A stretch of DNA of 52,102 nt from Candidatus Omnitrophota bacterium. GTDB lineage: Bacteria > Omnitrophota > Gorgyraeia > Gygaellales > Profunditerraquicolaceae. The stretch is from the NCBI GenBank assembly GCA_026387435.1, contig JAPLLS010000094.1:1-52102 (forward strand). The letters run 5' to 3'. Of this stretch, positions 37,587-47,486 are shown piece by piece. The position numbers were made by a program, and so were the translations under genes. Each line of letters begins with the position of its first letter. Position 1 is the stretch's first letter. Under the pieces are notes generated by a model. That model was given only the letters and a program-made list of their open reading frames with translations, was not told the origin of the DNA and searched no databases.

Positions 37587-38735
37587 ATGTCCAAGGTTCC
37601 GTTTGTTTCAATCATCATTCCGATCAAGAATTTCGAAAGGACCATCGAGACGTCTTTCGATTATCTGCTCAAAGTGGATTACCCTCATGATTCCTGGGAA
37701 TGGATCATTGCCGACGGCGGCTCGACCGACAAGACCATCCCGATCATCAAGGATTGGCAGAAAAAATACCCTTTTATAAAATTAGTGAATGTGCCGAATT
37801 GCCCTTCCCCGGGGTTTGCCCGCAACAAAGCGCTGGAGGTGGTCAAAGGAGAATTTCTTTTCTTTACCGACGGCGACTGTGCTCCGGATAAGAACTGGAT
37901 CAATGAAATGCTCAAGCATTTCAGCCGCGACCCCAAGATCGCCGCGGTAGGCGGAGAGGTTTATACCCTTAAGGTTGACCCTAAGAATATGGTGGAAGCC
38001 TGGTGCCAGCACTTCCGTTTTAATATGGTTGCGCCCCGCTACGGTTTTATCAAGGAAGGATATTATCCGGATTTTCCCAGGGATCCTTTGCCCTGCGATA
38101 TCGGCGGGCACAAGGCATATTTTTTCGGAACCTGCAATGTGGCTTACCGCAGGTCGGCGATGAAAGAGATCGGGGCCAGGTTCTGGGACCGGCCTACGGG
38201 CGAGGACATGGATTTGAGTTATCAGCACCGCGGCAAGGGCTGGAAATTCTATTTCGCGCCTCTGGCTAAAGTCGACCATATGCACCGGGCCGACCTTAAA
38301 GCCTTGCGTAAAGTCTGGGTTACCTATGGCCAGGCGCATCTGCCGTTGATCGAGAAATACGTCAAGAAAAACACCATGCAGATCCTGTTCCAGAACCTCC
38401 CGGGCTGCCCATCAGTCAAGATCCCGTTCCCCTATAAGGGTTTTATCTATATCGGGAATTTGCATCTGATGCTTTTTTTCGCCGCGGTCACTTTGATCAG
38501 CGCTGTAGTCAGCTTTTTCGTCAGATCTCTGGACGCCTGGACCTTGACCGCGCTGTTTTTTGTCCTGACTTTTAAATTCGCCTACCAGTTTGTGCGCTGG
38601 AATTTCGATATGGAGCCTAAATCCGAATTCTGGACCTGGGCTAAGTTAAAATATCTGACCAATATGAGTTTTATCGAGGGCGGATTAAAGGATTTTAAGA
38701 AATATAAGATCTTTTGCATCGAGCCGAGCTTCTAG
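37587..38735 (+). CDS. Family 2 glycosyltransferase
   Basis: A 382-residue GT-A fold enzyme with a C-terminal membrane part. The N-terminus VSIIIPIKNFERTI and the motif FFTDGDCAPDKNW (DxD-like, about residues 92-104) define the nucleotide-sugar site. GEDMDLSYQHRGKGWKF supplies the catalytic ED region. Two hydrophobic segments near residues 290-335 anchor it in the membrane. It resembles polysaccharide or lipid-linked sugar transferases; donor and acceptor cannot be told. AGGAGG at 37575-37580 supports the start. It interrupts pyrK and pyrD. Confidence 0.88.
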   Translation: MSKVPFVSIIIPIKNFERTIETSFDYLLKVDYPHDSWEWIIADGGSTDKTIPIIKDWQKKYPFIKLVNVPNCPSPGFARNKALEVVKGEFLFFTDGDCAPDKNWINEMLKHFSRDPKIAAVGGEVYTLKVDPKNMVEAWCQHFRFNMVAPRYGFIKEGYYPDFPRDPLPCDIGGHKAYFFGTCNVAYRRSAMKEIGARFWDRPTGEDMDLSYQHRGKGWKFYFAPLAKVDHMHRADLKALRKVWVTYGQAHLPLIEKYVKKNTMQILFQNLPGCPSVKIPFPYKGFIYIGNLHLMLFFAAVTLISAVVSFFVRSLDAWTLTALFFVLTFKFAYQFVRWNFDMEPKSEFWTWAKLKYLTNMSFIEGGLKDFKKYKIFCIEPSF

Positions 38736-38780
38736 ATCAGCGGCTTGCGCCGGCAGTTCTTAAAAGCAGGAGGGATAAAG

Positions 38781-39140
38781 ATGATCTATCTTTTATACGT
38801 CGCCCTGGGATTGGTTGCGGGAGTGCTTGGCGGCATGTTCGGCATAGGCGGAGGGTCGATCCTTATCCCGGCGATGGTTTTTTTGTTCGGTCTGACCCAG
38901 CACCAGGCCCAAGGGACGAGCCTGGCGATAATGGTCCCTCCGATCGGGATCCTGGCGGCGATGCGCTATTATCAAGCCGGCAACGTCAAGCTCGGAATGG
39001 CCGGGTTTATTTGCGCGGGGTTTCTGGTGGGAGGGCTGATCGGCGCGCAGCTTATCCAGAACGTGCCCGACGTTTTACTTAAAAGATTGTTCGGAATATT
39101 TTTACTGATTATTTCCGTGAGGATGATCTTAACCAAATAA
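38781..39140 (+). CDS. Half-size TauE/SafE (DUF81) family membrane protein
   Basis: A 119-residue hydrophobic protein with about four membrane segments. It carries the TauE/SafE repeat motif LGGMFGIGGGSILIPAMV and HQAQGTSLAIMVPP. Full-length members of this sulfonate/anion export family have two such repeats (~250 residues); this has only one, so it may act as a dimer. GCAGGAGGGA upstream fits ATG 38781 well, so I prefer it to the in-frame ATG at 38745. It ends one base before pyrD. Not obviously truncated: start and stop are clean. Confidence 0.82.
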   Translation: MIYLLYVALGLVAGVLGGMFGIGGGSILIPAMVFLFGLTQHQAQGTSLAIMVPPIGILAAMRYYQAGNVKLGMAGFICAGFLVGGLIGAQLIQNVPDVLLKRLFGIFLLIISVRMILTK

Positions 39141-39141
39141 A

Positions 39142-40080
39142 ATGACCCCTGACTTAAAAATAAAAATCGGCAGAACACACTTTAAGAATCCGGTAATGGT
39201 CGCCTCCGGAACTTTCGGGTATGCCGAGGAGTTTGCGGATTTACTGGATTTAAAAAAGCTGGGGGCGATAGTTTCTAAAACCATTACCGTCAAGCCCCGC
39301 CAGGGAAACATTCCTCCGCGCACCTGCGAGACTCCTGCCGGGCTTATCAATTCCATCGGCCTGGAAAATCCGGGGATAGATGGTTTTATTGAAAACAAAC
39401 TCCCGGTTTTGAAAAAATTCGGCCCCCCGATAATCGTAAGCATCGCTTCTGAGGGGGATCCCGGGGAATTCGTTATCCTGGCTAAGCGTCTGGATAAGCT
39501 TAGCGCGGTAACGGCGCTGGAAATCAATATTTCCTGCCCGAATGTCAAAGACGCCGGAAAGAACTTAAAGACAAAATTAATTTCTCAGGACCCTAAAGCC
39601 ACCTACGCGGTGGTGAAAGCGGTGCGTCGGGTTACGGGAAAAACTTTGATCACCAAGCTTTCTCCCAATGTTACGGATATAGTAGAGATCGCTCAGGCGG
39701 CCCAGGATGCAGGCAGCGATGCTTTGGCTTTGATCAATACCGTCCAAGGGATGGCTATTGATATCAAGACCCGCCAGCCGAAAATTGCCATGGTAGTCGG
39801 CGGCCTAAGCGGCCCGGCGATCCGGCCTATTGCCTTGCGCATGGTCTGGGAAGTTTACCGGAAAGTCGGGATCCCCATTATCGGCATGGGCGGGATAGCC
39901 GATACGGAAAGCGCTTTGGAGTTTTTTATCGCCGGCGCGAGTGCCATCAGCGTGGGCACGCAGAATTTCATCGATCCCGGGGTATCCGTGAAGATCGTCT
40001 CCGGGATCTCTAAATATTTGCAGAAAAATAAAATTAATTCTCTTAAAAAATTAGTTGGGACATTAGAATGCAAAATATAA
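39142..40080 (+). CDS. pyrD: Dihydroorotate dehydrogenase catalytic subunit (class 1B)
   Basis: FMN enzyme oxidising dihydroorotate to orotate. 312 residues. The catalytic cysteine is in NISCPNVK (class 1B uses Cys), and the FMN site includes GTFGYAEEF, NSIGLENPG, LSPNVTDI and GMGGIADTESALEF. It works with PyrK, encoded 1.6 kb upstream. The 3' end overlaps pyrF by 13 bp. The class 1B form uses NAD+ and suits an anaerobe or facultative lifestyle. Confidence 0.96.
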   Translation: MTPDLKIKIGRTHFKNPVMVASGTFGYAEEFADLLDLKKLGAIVSKTITVKPRQGNIPPRTCETPAGLINSIGLENPGIDGFIENKLPVLKKFGPPIIVSIASEGDPGEFVILAKRLDKLSAVTALEINISCPNVKDAGKNLKTKLISQDPKATYAVVKAVRRVTGKTLITKLSPNVTDIVEIAQAAQDAGSDALALINTVQGMAIDIKTRQPKIAMVVGGLSGPAIRPIALRMVWEVYRKVGIPIIGMGGIADTESALEFFIAGASAISVGTQNFIDPGVSVKIVSGISKYLQKNKINSLKKLVGTLECKI

Positions 40081-40745
40081 GCAATAAACTTATTGTCGCC
40101 CTGGATGTAAATAGCTGTAAGGAGGCAAAACGTTTTGTTGATCGTCTTTTTCCCAGGGTCAAGATCTTCAAGATCGGCCCGATACTTTTTACCGCTTACG
40201 GCCCGCAAGTCGTGGAATTGATCCGTAAAAAAGGCGCCGGGGTTTTTCTGGATCTCAAATTCCACGATATTCCCAATACCGTAGCCCTTGCTGTCCGGCA
40301 AGCTGTCAGGTTAAAAGTGAAGATGCTGACATTGCATACTTCCGGCGGAGAAGAGATGCTTAAACGTGCAGCGGAAGCCGCAAAAAAAGAAGCGGCCGGA
40401 TTAAGGATCAAGAAACCGATCTTGTTGGGGATCACGGTTTTGACCAGCGATAGATCAAAAACAAATACGAAGGCTGAAGTCATTCGCCGGGCAAAGTTGG
40501 CTAAAAAATCAGGATTGGACGGCGTAGTTTGTTCGGTTCAGGAAGCGGCCGTGGTAAGAAAGGTCTGCGGGAAGAATTTCGTTATTGTCACTCCGGGCAT
40601 CCGTCCAAAAGGGTCTGATGCCGGGGATCAAAAAAGAGTAGCTACAGCAGCCCAAGCTTTTAAGGCCGGAGCTGATTATATTGTTGTCGGTCGGCCCATA
40701 CTGGAAGCAAAAGATCCGCTTGAGGCGGTTCGCAATCTTTTATAA
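40068..40745 (+). CDS. pyrF: Orotidine 5'-phosphate decarboxylase
   Basis: Decarboxylates OMP to UMP, the last step of the pathway. 225 residues. The signature VFLDLKFHDIPNT carries the catalytic Lys/Asp set. The phosphate-binding loop TPGIRPKGSDAGDQKRVAT and VVGRPILEA near the C-terminus complete the active site. It starts inside the last codons of pyrD. pyrE, which makes OMP, is not in the window. The V-type ATPase genes begin 18 bp downstream, so the two operons may share a transcript. Confidence 0.97.
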   Translation: MQNISNKLIVALDVNSCKEAKRFVDRLFPRVKIFKIGPILFTAYGPQVVELIRKKGAGVFLDLKFHDIPNTVALAVRQAVRLKVKMLTLHTSGGEEMLKRAAEAAKKEAAGLRIKKPILLGITVLTSDRSKTNTKAEVIRRAKLAKKSGLDGVVCSVQEAAVVRKVCGKNFVIVTPGIRPKGSDAGDQKRVATAAQAFKAGADYIVVGRPILEAKDPLEAVRNLL

Positions 40746-40763
40746 AATTCAGCGAGGTGTTTG

Positions 40764-41369
40764 ATGGCAGACCAGATCAAGGAATTAATAGAGAAAATTA
40801 ATCAGGAGGGTGTTGCGGCGGCCGAGGAAAAAGCCCGGCAGATCGAAAACCAGGCTAAGGCCCAGGCCGAGATGATCTTGCAAAAGGCCAATAACCAGGC
40901 CAAGAAGCTGATTGAAGAAGCGCAGGAAAAAGTCCAGCGCATGCAGGAAAGTTCGCAAGCCAGCCTAAAGCAGGCAGCCAGGGACGTAATGCTTGCCCTT
41001 AAAAGCCAGGTCAATCAGACTCTTCAAAACCTCATTTCCGCGGAAGTTTCCACTGCTCTTAATCCTGAAGAGCTGGGGAAAATCATTGAAGGGCTGGTTA
41101 AAGAATATTGCGTCAAAGAGAATAAAGGGGTCATAGTTTATTTGTCCGCTGAGGATAAAAATAAATTGGAAGGCCTTTTCCTGAAAAGACTTAAGGATGA
41201 GCTTAAAAAAGGGATAGAGCTGCGCTCTCAGGATGATATTCAATCGGGATTTATTATCAGTTTTGACTCCGGCAAATCCAGTTTTGACTTTTCCAATAAA
41301 GCGCTCTGCGATTATATCGGGTTATCGCTGAAATCCAAAGTAGCGGAATTACTCAAGGATACCAAGTAA
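40764..41369 (+). CDS. atpE: V-type ATP synthase subunit E
   Basis: Peripheral stalk subunit. A 201-residue protein; the N-terminal ~80 residues are a long charged coiled coil (EEKARQIENQAKAQAEMILQ) and the C-terminal part is globular. ATG 40764 follows GCGAGGTG; the in-frame TTG at 40761 is an alternative that adds one residue. It is first in the V-type operon E-DUF2764-A-B-D-I-K. Confidence 0.85.
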   Translation: MADQIKELIEKINQEGVAAAEEKARQIENQAKAQAEMILQKANNQAKKLIEEAQEKVQRMQESSQASLKQAARDVMLALKSQVNQTLQNLISAEVSTALNPEELGKIIEGLVKEYCVKENKGVIVYLSAEDKNKLEGLFLKRLKDELKKGIELRSQDDIQSGFIISFDSGKSSFDFSNKALCDYIGLSLKSKVAELLKDTK

Positions 41370-41370
41370 T

Positions 41371-41901
41371 ATGGCATCTTCTTATCCGTATTTAATATCC
41401 AGTTTGCCGATGCTTCATTTCGGGGCCAAGCCGCCTTTTTCATCCGAAGCTTTTCTGGAGACCTGCAAAGGCTTGATCCCGGATAAAGACTTTGATATTC
41501 TCAGCTTTTGCGCAAATGAAGCTCTCTGGGAACAGGTCGTCAGCCAGGAAACTCTCAAGGCCTGGATCGCTTTTGAGGTCGGCTTGCGCAATGAGCTGGT
41601 CAAGATTCGTTCCAGCCGCAAGAAGATCGAACCGGCCAGATATCTGCGCCGCGACGGCTCCGACGACACAACGCTTTACCACATTGCCATGAACAGCCAT
41701 CGGATCTTATCCTTGATCGAATCCGAGAAATTTTTGGATCAGGCCAGGTGGCACAGGCTTGATGAACTTTGTTTTGGCCATTATTTTGATCTGGACGCGC
41801 TGATCGTCTACGCGCTTAAGCTGCAGATCCTCTGGCGCTGGGAAAAGGTCGCCAGAATAGATAAGCTGGAAGTATTAGAAAGAGTTTTATCAATCAATTA
41901 A
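41371..41901 (+). CDS. DUF2764 protein associated with the V-type ATPase
   Basis: A 176-residue protein matching DUF2764, found between atpE and atpA in bacterial V-type ATPase operons of Chlamydia and relatives. Visible features are an N-terminal YPYLISSLPMLHF, an all-helical body and R-x-x-L-D-E-L near residue 130. It may replace the missing subunit C or a stalk part. It is one base from atpE, and no separate atpC or atpF is found in the operon. Function is inferred from position. Confidence 0.8.
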   Translation: MASSYPYLISSLPMLHFGAKPPFSSEAFLETCKGLIPDKDFDILSFCANEALWEQVVSQETLKAWIAFEVGLRNELVKIRSSRKKIEPARYLRRDGSDDTTLYHIAMNSHRILSLIESEKFLDQARWHRLDELCFGHYFDLDALIVYALKLQILWRWEKVARIDKLEVLERVLSIN

Positions 41902-41928
41902 AGGCAATAATATAGGTGAGGAATAAGC

Positions 41929-43683
41929 ATGCAAGCAAAGAGGATCGGTAAAGTCACTAAGATCAGCGGCAATATGGTCACCGCGGCAGTGGATGCGGCT
42001 ATCATCCAGAATGAAGTCGCTTACATAAGACACGGCAAAGAGTCTCTTAAGGCCGAGGTTATCCGGGTCAGAGGGAATAAAGCCGAAACCCAGGTTTATG
42101 AAAGCACTATCAGTTTGCAGGTCGGGGATATCGCGGAATTCACCGGAGAGCTTCTTTCGGTAGAGCTCGGCCCCGGGCTTTTAGGCCAGATCTTCGACGG
42201 GCTGCAGAATCCTCTGCCCAGCCTGGCCAAGAAGCACGGATTTTTCTTAAATCGGGGCGAGTATTTGCCCGCTTTGGCCGAAGAGACGATCTGGGAATTC
42301 ACCCCTCTGGTTAAGATCGGCGACAAAGTAAAAGCCGGATCGCGGCTGGGATTTGTCCCGGAAAAGATCTTCAAACATTTTATTATGGTCCCTTTTGGTT
42401 TGAACGGGATCTGGGAAGTTATCCGCATTGCCAGCCTCGGCAGGTACGATTTAAAAACTCCGGTGGCCCGCTTACGCGATCAGTCCGGCAAAGAAGAGGA
42501 TGTTTATTTGAAACAGAGCTGGCCGGTAAAGATCGCTATTAAAGCTTATAGCGAGAAGCTCAAGCCCCAGCAGCCCTTGGTTACCAAGATGCGCCTTATA
42601 GATTCTTTGTTCCCGGTGGCCTTGGGAGGCACTTATTGTATTCCCGGGCCGTTCGGCGCCGGTAAAACAGTATTGCAGCAATTGACCAGCCGCCATGCCG
42701 AAATCGATATCGTGATCATCGCCGCTTGCGGGGAACGCGCGGGAGAAGTCGTGGAGACTTTAAAGACATTTCCGGAATTGATCGATTCCAAAACCCGTAA
42801 GCCTTTAAGCGATCGCACGGTTATTATTTGCAATACCAGCTCTATGCCTGTTGCGGCCAGAGAATCCAGCGTTTATACCGCGGTGACCATTGCCGAATAT
42901 TACCGCCAGATGGGTTTGAACGTTTTGCTTTTGGCGGATTCTACCTCACGCTGGGCCCAGGCCATGAGAGAGATGTCCGGAAGGCTGGAAGAGATCCCCG
43001 GTGAAGAAGCGTTTCCGGCCTACCTGGAATCCCGCATCGCTTCATTCTATGAGCGGGCGGGAGTTGTCCGGCTGCATGACGGCTCGACGGGATCAGTGAC
43101 TATCGGTGGAACGGTCAGTCCCGCCGGCGGAAATTTCGAAGAGCCGGTGACCCAGGCCACTTTAAAAGTTGTCGGCGCCTTTCACGGCCTTTCCCGCGAG
43201 CGATCAGATGCCCGGCGGTATCCGGCGATCGACCCGCTGATCAGCTGGAGCAAATACCCGAGCATTATCCCGCAGGCTTACCGGGACCGGGGCCATGAAA
43301 TTATGCGCAAGAGCCACGAGATCTTCCAGATGATGAAAGTTATCGGCGAAGAAGGTACCGCCCTTGGCGATTATGTGGATTATTTAAAAGGCGAATTCTT
43401 TGATTCTGTTTATCTGCAGCAGAACGCTTTTGATCCGGTCGACGAGGCCTGTTCGGCGGACCGCCAGCAATATATTTTCGCGTTTATCTATGGGATACTG
43501 GAAACAGAGTTTATTTTCGAGAACAAAGAGGATGCCTTAAAAATTTTCCAGCAGCTCCGACAGCTATTCCGCGGTTGGAATTCCAGCGAATTTAAAACCA
43601 AAGAATTTGAGAATTTCGAATCCGAGGTGGCTTTGTTGATCGAGCAAAAACGCAGTCCTAAAAAAGAGACCAGCAATGCATAA
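41929..43683 (+). CDS. atpA: V-type ATP synthase subunit A (catalytic)
   Basis: Catalytic nucleotide-binding subunit, 584 residues. The P-loop is [12 protein letters not shown] (Ala where many A subunits have Ser; the same variant occurs in chlamydial enzymes). Other signatures are [32 protein letters not shown] and [16 protein letters not shown]. The ~90-residue bulge unique to A subunits is present. GTGAGGAAT upstream supports the start. Overlaps atpB by 8 bp. The family can pump H+ or Na+ and run in either direction. Confidence 0.97.
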   Translation: MQAKRIGKVTKISGNMVTAAVDAAIIQNEVAYIRHGKESLKAEVIRVRGNKAETQVYESTISLQVGDIAEFTGELLSVELGPGLLGQIFDGLQNPLPSLAKKHGFFLNRGEYLPALAEETIWEFTPLVKIGDKVKAGSRLGFVPEKIFKHFIMVPFGLNGIWEVIRIASLGRYDLKTPVARLRDQSGKEEDVYLKQSWPVKIAIKAYSEKLKPQQPLVTKMRLIDSLFPVALGGTYCIPGPFGAGKTVLQQLTSRHAEIDIVIIAACGERAGEVVETLKTFPELIDSKTRKPLSDRTVIICNTSSMPVAARESSVYTAVTIAEYYRQMGLNVLLLADSTSRWAQAMREMSGRLEEIPGEEAFPAYLESRIASFYERAGVVRLHDGSTGSVTIGGTVSPAGGNFEEPVTQATLKVVGAFHGLSRERSDARRYPAIDPLISWSKYPSIIPQAYRDRGHEIMRKSHEIFQMMKVIGEEGTALGDYVDYLKGEFFDSVYLQQNAFDPVDEACSADRQQYIFAFIYGILETEFIFENKEDALKIFQQLRQLFRGWNSSEFKTKEFENFESEVALLIEQKRSPKKETSNA

Positions 43684-44971
43684 AATATACACCAGTATTG
43701 TCCAGATAGCAGGAGATGTTATTACGGTTGAAGCCGAAGGCGTAGGTTACATGGAGATCGCCGAAATTTCCACGTCCCGCGGGGTATCTTTGGCCCAGGT
43801 CATCCGTCTCGACGGCAACCGGGTGTCTTTACAGGTTTTTGCCGGCAGTAAAGGGATCTCTACCGGAGATAAAGTCAGGTTCCTGGGTCACCCGATGCGC
43901 GTTTCCAGCGGAGAGGACCTGATGGGCAGGATCTTTAACGGAAGCGGAACACCTTTGGATAAAGGCCCGGTTTTATCGGAAAACCTGGTGGATATCAACG
44001 GTCCGCCGGTTAATCCGGTTAAGAGGGTTATCCCTAATAAAATGATCCGCACCGGCATCCCGATGATCGACGTATTCAATTCCTTGGTTGAATCGCAGAA
44101 ATTGCCGATTTTCTCAATTGCCGGAGAGCCGTATAATGAGCTCCTGGCCAGGATCGCTATCCAGGCCGAAGTAGATATCATTATCCTCGGGGGCATGGGA
44201 TTAAAGCACGACGATTATCTGTTTTTCCGGGATACCCTGGAAGCTGCGGGGGTCTTGTCCCGTTCGATTTTCTTCATGCACACAGCCAGCGACCCGACCG
44301 TGGAATGCCTGCTGGTCCCGGATATCTCTCTGGCGGTGGCCGAGCATTTTGCCTTGAACGGCAAACGGGTGCTGGTGCTTCTTTCGGACATGACCAATTT
44401 TGCCGACGCGCTCAAGGAAATATCCATTACCATGGAGCAGGTGCCTTCTAACCGCGGCTATCCCGGCGACCTGTACAGCCAGCTGGCCAGCCGCTATGAA
44501 AAAGCAGTGGATTTCGATGCCGCCGGCTCGATAACCATCCTCGCGGTTACCACCATGCCCGGAGACGATGTCACCCATCCTGTTCCCGACAATACCGGAT
44601 ATATTACCGAAGGTCAGTTCTATTTAAAGAACGCGGTGATCGAACCCTTTGGCTCTTTAAGCCGCTTGAAGCAGCAGGTGAACGGCAAGACCAGGAATGA
44701 CCATCGCGCGATCATGGACACCATGATCCAGCTTTTTGCCAATTACCGGGAAACTCTGGAGAAACAGGCTATGGGTTTTCAAATGAGCGCCTGGGATAAA
44801 AAGCTGCTTAAATACGGCAAGCTTTTCGAGACGGAAATGATGTCTCTTAAAGTAAATATTCCTCTGGAGAGAGCTCTTTCCCGCGGCTGGGAGATCCTTA
44901 AAGAATGTTTTGCTCCTGAAGAGACCGGGATTAAAAGATCACTGATCGAACAATACTGGCCGAAAACCTGA
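43676..44971 (+). CDS. atpB: V-type ATP synthase subunit B
   Basis: Non-catalytic partner of subunit A, 431 residues. It lacks a P-loop, as expected ([18 protein letters not shown]). Family signatures include [37 protein letters not shown] and [22 protein letters not shown]. The start overlaps the 3' end of atpA by 8 bp. Normal length, no anomalies. Confidence 0.97.
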   Translation: MHKIYTSIVQIAGDVITVEAEGVGYMEIAEISTSRGVSLAQVIRLDGNRVSLQVFAGSKGISTGDKVRFLGHPMRVSSGEDLMGRIFNGSGTPLDKGPVLSENLVDINGPPVNPVKRVIPNKMIRTGIPMIDVFNSLVESQKLPIFSIAGEPYNELLARIAIQAEVDIIILGGMGLKHDDYLFFRDTLEAAGVLSRSIFFMHTASDPTVECLLVPDISLAVAEHFALNGKRVLVLLSDMTNFADALKEISITMEQVPSNRGYPGDLYSQLASRYEKAVDFDAAGSITILAVTTMPGDDVTHPVPDNTGYITEGQFYLKNAVIEPFGSLSRLKQQVNGKTRNDHRAIMDTMIQLFANYRETLEKQAMGFQMSAWDKKLLKYGKLFETEMMSLKVNIPLERALSRGWEILKECFAPEETGIKRSLIEQYWPKT

Positions 44972-44976
44972 AGGCT

Positions 44977-45594
44977 ATGGCTAAAATAAAATTAACTAAA
45001 GGCGAGTTAAAAAAACAAAGGGACGCTTTAAAGCAGTTCCAGCGGTATTTGCCGACGTTACAATTGAAAAAACAGCAGCTGCAGATGGAGATTTTGCGCT
45101 GGAACGCCGTGCTTCAGGAAAAAATCCGTTTAGTTAATACCAAGAAGCTGGCCGCGTCAGGTTGGGCCGGGCTTTTGGTAGAAGCGGGTCCGACGATCAA
45201 AAATTGTATTACTCCCTCGCGGATAGTTCTGGGCTCTAAGAATATTGCCGGAGTTGATTTGGTGGTTTTTGAACAGGCCCAATTTCCTTTGCCGGAATAC
45301 GACCTATTCGCAGTTCCGGCCTGGGTGGATGGCGCTATTGATTTTTTGCGGGAGCTGGTATCTTTGCGCGAGGAGATCAAAGTCATCGAGGCAGCGATAC
45401 TCAGCTTAAGATATGAACTTCGCATCACCTCGCAAAGGGTGAATCTTTTTGAGAAGGTAAAAATTCCCGAGGCGCTGGAGGCGATCCGCCGGATCAAGAT
45501 ATATATCGGCGACCAAATGGCTAACGCCGTAGGCAGATGCAAGATCGCCAAACGAAAGATCGAAGAGTTGGAAGCTTTTGAGGTGGCGGTATGA
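44977..45594 (+). CDS. atpD: V-type ATP synthase subunit D
   Basis: Central rotor shaft subunit. A 205-residue, mostly alpha-helical protein beginning KIKLTKGELKKQRDALKQF, the typical N-terminus, with coiled coils at both ends and a variable middle. It starts six bases after atpB and its stop overlaps the atpI start (ATGA). Subunit F, its usual partner, is not found here. Confidence 0.92.
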   Translation: MAKIKLTKGELKKQRDALKQFQRYLPTLQLKKQQLQMEILRWNAVLQEKIRLVNTKKLAASGWAGLLVEAGPTIKNCITPSRIVLGSKNIAGVDLVVFEQAQFPLPEYDLFAVPAWVDGAIDFLRELVSLREEIKVIEAAILSLRYELRITSQRVNLFEKVKIPEALEAIRRIKIYIGDQMANAVGRCKIAKRKIEELEAFEVAV

Positions 45595-47336
45595 TCGTTA
45601 AGATGAAAAAAGTCTGGCTGGTCTGCCAGTCTAAAGACGCGCAAAGCACTGTCAGCCAATTACGCAAACTTGGGCTGGTGCACGTAGAGCATCAGCAGCC
45701 GCCGCAGAGTAAAGATATCGCCGCTCTTGAGGAGGATATCAACGTGTGTTCCGGCGCTCTGGATGTTTTGTCGCGCTACTGCTTGGGGCAGGAAAAACCA
45801 CCTCAAAAGCCTGTGTCCGACTGGAAGCTGGCCAGCCGGCATATCATTGATCTGGATAAACGGCTGGACCAATTGCGGGAATATTCTTTTCTAGTTAAAA
45901 ATAGGATATTCAAGTGGGAGCTTTGGGGGGACTTTGAGCCCGCGGCAATACTTTCTCTGGCCGCAAAACATATCTTTATCCGTTTTTATGAGATCCCTGT
46001 AAATGAAATTAAGAATTTGCCGGCAGAGCTTATCGTTAAGAAGATTTCTGTCCGGGGAAATATCGCCAATTGTGTTATTGTTTCCCGGGAGAAAAGAGAT
46101 ATCGCCTGGAAGGAAATACCTGCGCCCAAGGCATCCTTAAGCGCTATGCGCCACAAACTGCAACAGGATAGTTTGGTCGAGGATGCTCTTATCAAGGATT
46201 TGTGCAAGCACAGCGACCATTACGAGGATATCCTTAAGCATAAGGTTCTGCTGGAAAAAGAGCTTGCCTTTCAAAAGGCCTTGCAAGGCATGGGCCAATC
46301 GGGCGGGTTGGTTTATTTGGTCGGTTACACGCCGGTTGAAGCGGTCGCTACGTTGGAAGAGACTGCCCGGGCTTATCAGTGGGGTATTTCAATTCAGGAT
46401 CCTGCTGATGAAGATGTAGTCCCGACTTTACTGCGTCAGCCAAGATGGGTTTCAGTGGTCAGGCCGTTACTAAGCTTTTTGGGCATAACTCCTGGTTACC
46501 GGGAGCTGGATGTCAGTTGGACATTTTTGATATTCTTCAGCATATTCTTCGGCATCCTCATCGGAGACGCCGGATACGGGGTGGTATATTTACTTCTGAC
46601 CCGGTTCGTTTTAAAACGCAAATTAGGCCTTAAACAGGCTAAGGCCACGCTGTTGTTATACGTGTTGAGCAGTTCAGCAATTATCTGGGGCATGCTCAGC
46701 GGAACTTTCTTTGGCCAACAGTGGTTAAGCGGGGTTAAGGTCAGCGCGCTTGTTCCACAGCTCAATGACGCCAAGTTCTTCCAGGCGCTCTGTTTTTTCC
46801 TGGGCGCGGTGCATTTATCCATCGCGCATTCCTGGAGAACGATCTTGAAGCTGCCGTCTTTGTCCGCTCTGGCGGATATAGGTTGGCTGTTGATCGTCTG
46901 GGCGGCATTTTTTCTGGCTCGGACGCTCATCCTGGACGATCCTTTCCCGTGGTTTGGCAAGCCGCTTCTTTTTAGCGGGATCAGCCTGGTGGTTTTATTC
47001 ACTAACCCGCAGAGAAATATGCTTAAGGCGATCGGAGAAGGGTTGGGCACTATTGCTTTGAGTTTAGTGAACAGCTTCACAGATGTGGTTTCTTATATCA
47101 GGTTATTTGCCGTGGGCATGGCCGGGGTCGCCATCGCCGACGCGACCAATGCCATGGCAAGTTCCAGCGGCAATGCTGTTGCCGCGGTAGTGATCGTATC
47201 GATCGGCCACGCGCTGAATCTGGTTATGGGCCCGATGTCCGTGCTGGTGCACGGAGTAAGGCTTAATATACTTGAGTTTTCCGGCCACGCCGGCGTATCC
47301 TGGAGCGGCGAGACATATGAGCCGCTTGCGGAATAG
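45591..47336 (+). CDS. atpI: V-type ATP synthase subunit I (a-type stator)
   Basis: Membrane stator that forms the ion half-channels. 581 residues: an N-terminal cytoplasmic arm of ~300 residues with coiled coils, then about seven membrane segments. The essential arginine is in DVVSYIRLFAVGMAG (about residue 503). GDAGYGVVYLLL near residue 328 is another family marker. Its ATG overlaps the atpD stop. A repeat element and atpK follow. Confidence 0.95.
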   Translation: MIVKMKKVWLVCQSKDAQSTVSQLRKLGLVHVEHQQPPQSKDIAALEEDINVCSGALDVLSRYCLGQEKPPQKPVSDWKLASRHIIDLDKRLDQLREYSFLVKNRIFKWELWGDFEPAAILSLAAKHIFIRFYEIPVNEIKNLPAELIVKKISVRGNIANCVIVSREKRDIAWKEIPAPKASLSAMRHKLQQDSLVEDALIKDLCKHSDHYEDILKHKVLLEKELAFQKALQGMGQSGGLVYLVGYTPVEAVATLEETARAYQWGISIQDPADEDVVPTLLRQPRWVSVVRPLLSFLGITPGYRELDVSWTFLIFFSIFFGILIGDAGYGVVYLLLTRFVLKRKLGLKQAKATLLLYVLSSSAIIWGMLSGTFFGQQWLSGVKVSALVPQLNDAKFFQALCFFLGAVHLSIAHSWRTILKLPSLSALADIGWLLIVWAAFFLARTLILDDPFPWFGKPLLFSGISLVVLFTNPQRNMLKAIGEGLGTIALSLVNSFTDVVSYIRLFAVGMAGVAIADATNAMASSSGNAVAAVVIVSIGHALNLVMGPMSVLVHGVRLNILEFSGHAGVSWSGETYEPLAE

Positions 47337-47361
47337 AGAGGGATTTCGGACAGAAGTTCTT

Positions 47362-47427
47362 CCCCTCGCGCTATCTGCGCTCGGGGTCAATTTTTCCTTC
47401 TACAGTAATGTTTTGGAAAAATTGAGG
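47362..47427 (+). repeat. Two-hairpin repeat, copy 1 (between atpI and atpK)
   Basis: First hairpin: CCCC-TC-GCGC-TATCT-GCGC-TC-GGGG (47362-47386). Second hairpin: CAATTTTTCC with GGAAAAATTG (10 bp) around a TTCTACAGTAATGTTTT loop. Copy 2 at 47998 has the same first hairpin and a similar loop but a different second stem that still pairs perfectly. Short minus-strand ORFs starting MTPSADSARG arise from it and are not genes. Confidence 0.8.
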
Positions 47428-47486
47428 ACTGCGGAACTCGCGGCGAACAGTGCCCAAAATCTCCGTAAATACTAGAGGAGGCTTAC

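Noticed and set aside
38714-39082. 122-codon ORF on the + strand overlapping the TauE-like gene
   Set aside because: Out of frame, arginine-rich shadow of a G+C-rich coding region with no hydrophobic or domain pattern.
47103-47390. Minus-strand ORF starting MTPSADSARG
   Set aside because: It begins in the repeat at 47362 and runs antisense through atpI; the same peptide starts another antisense ORF at 48026. It reflects the repeat, not a gene.
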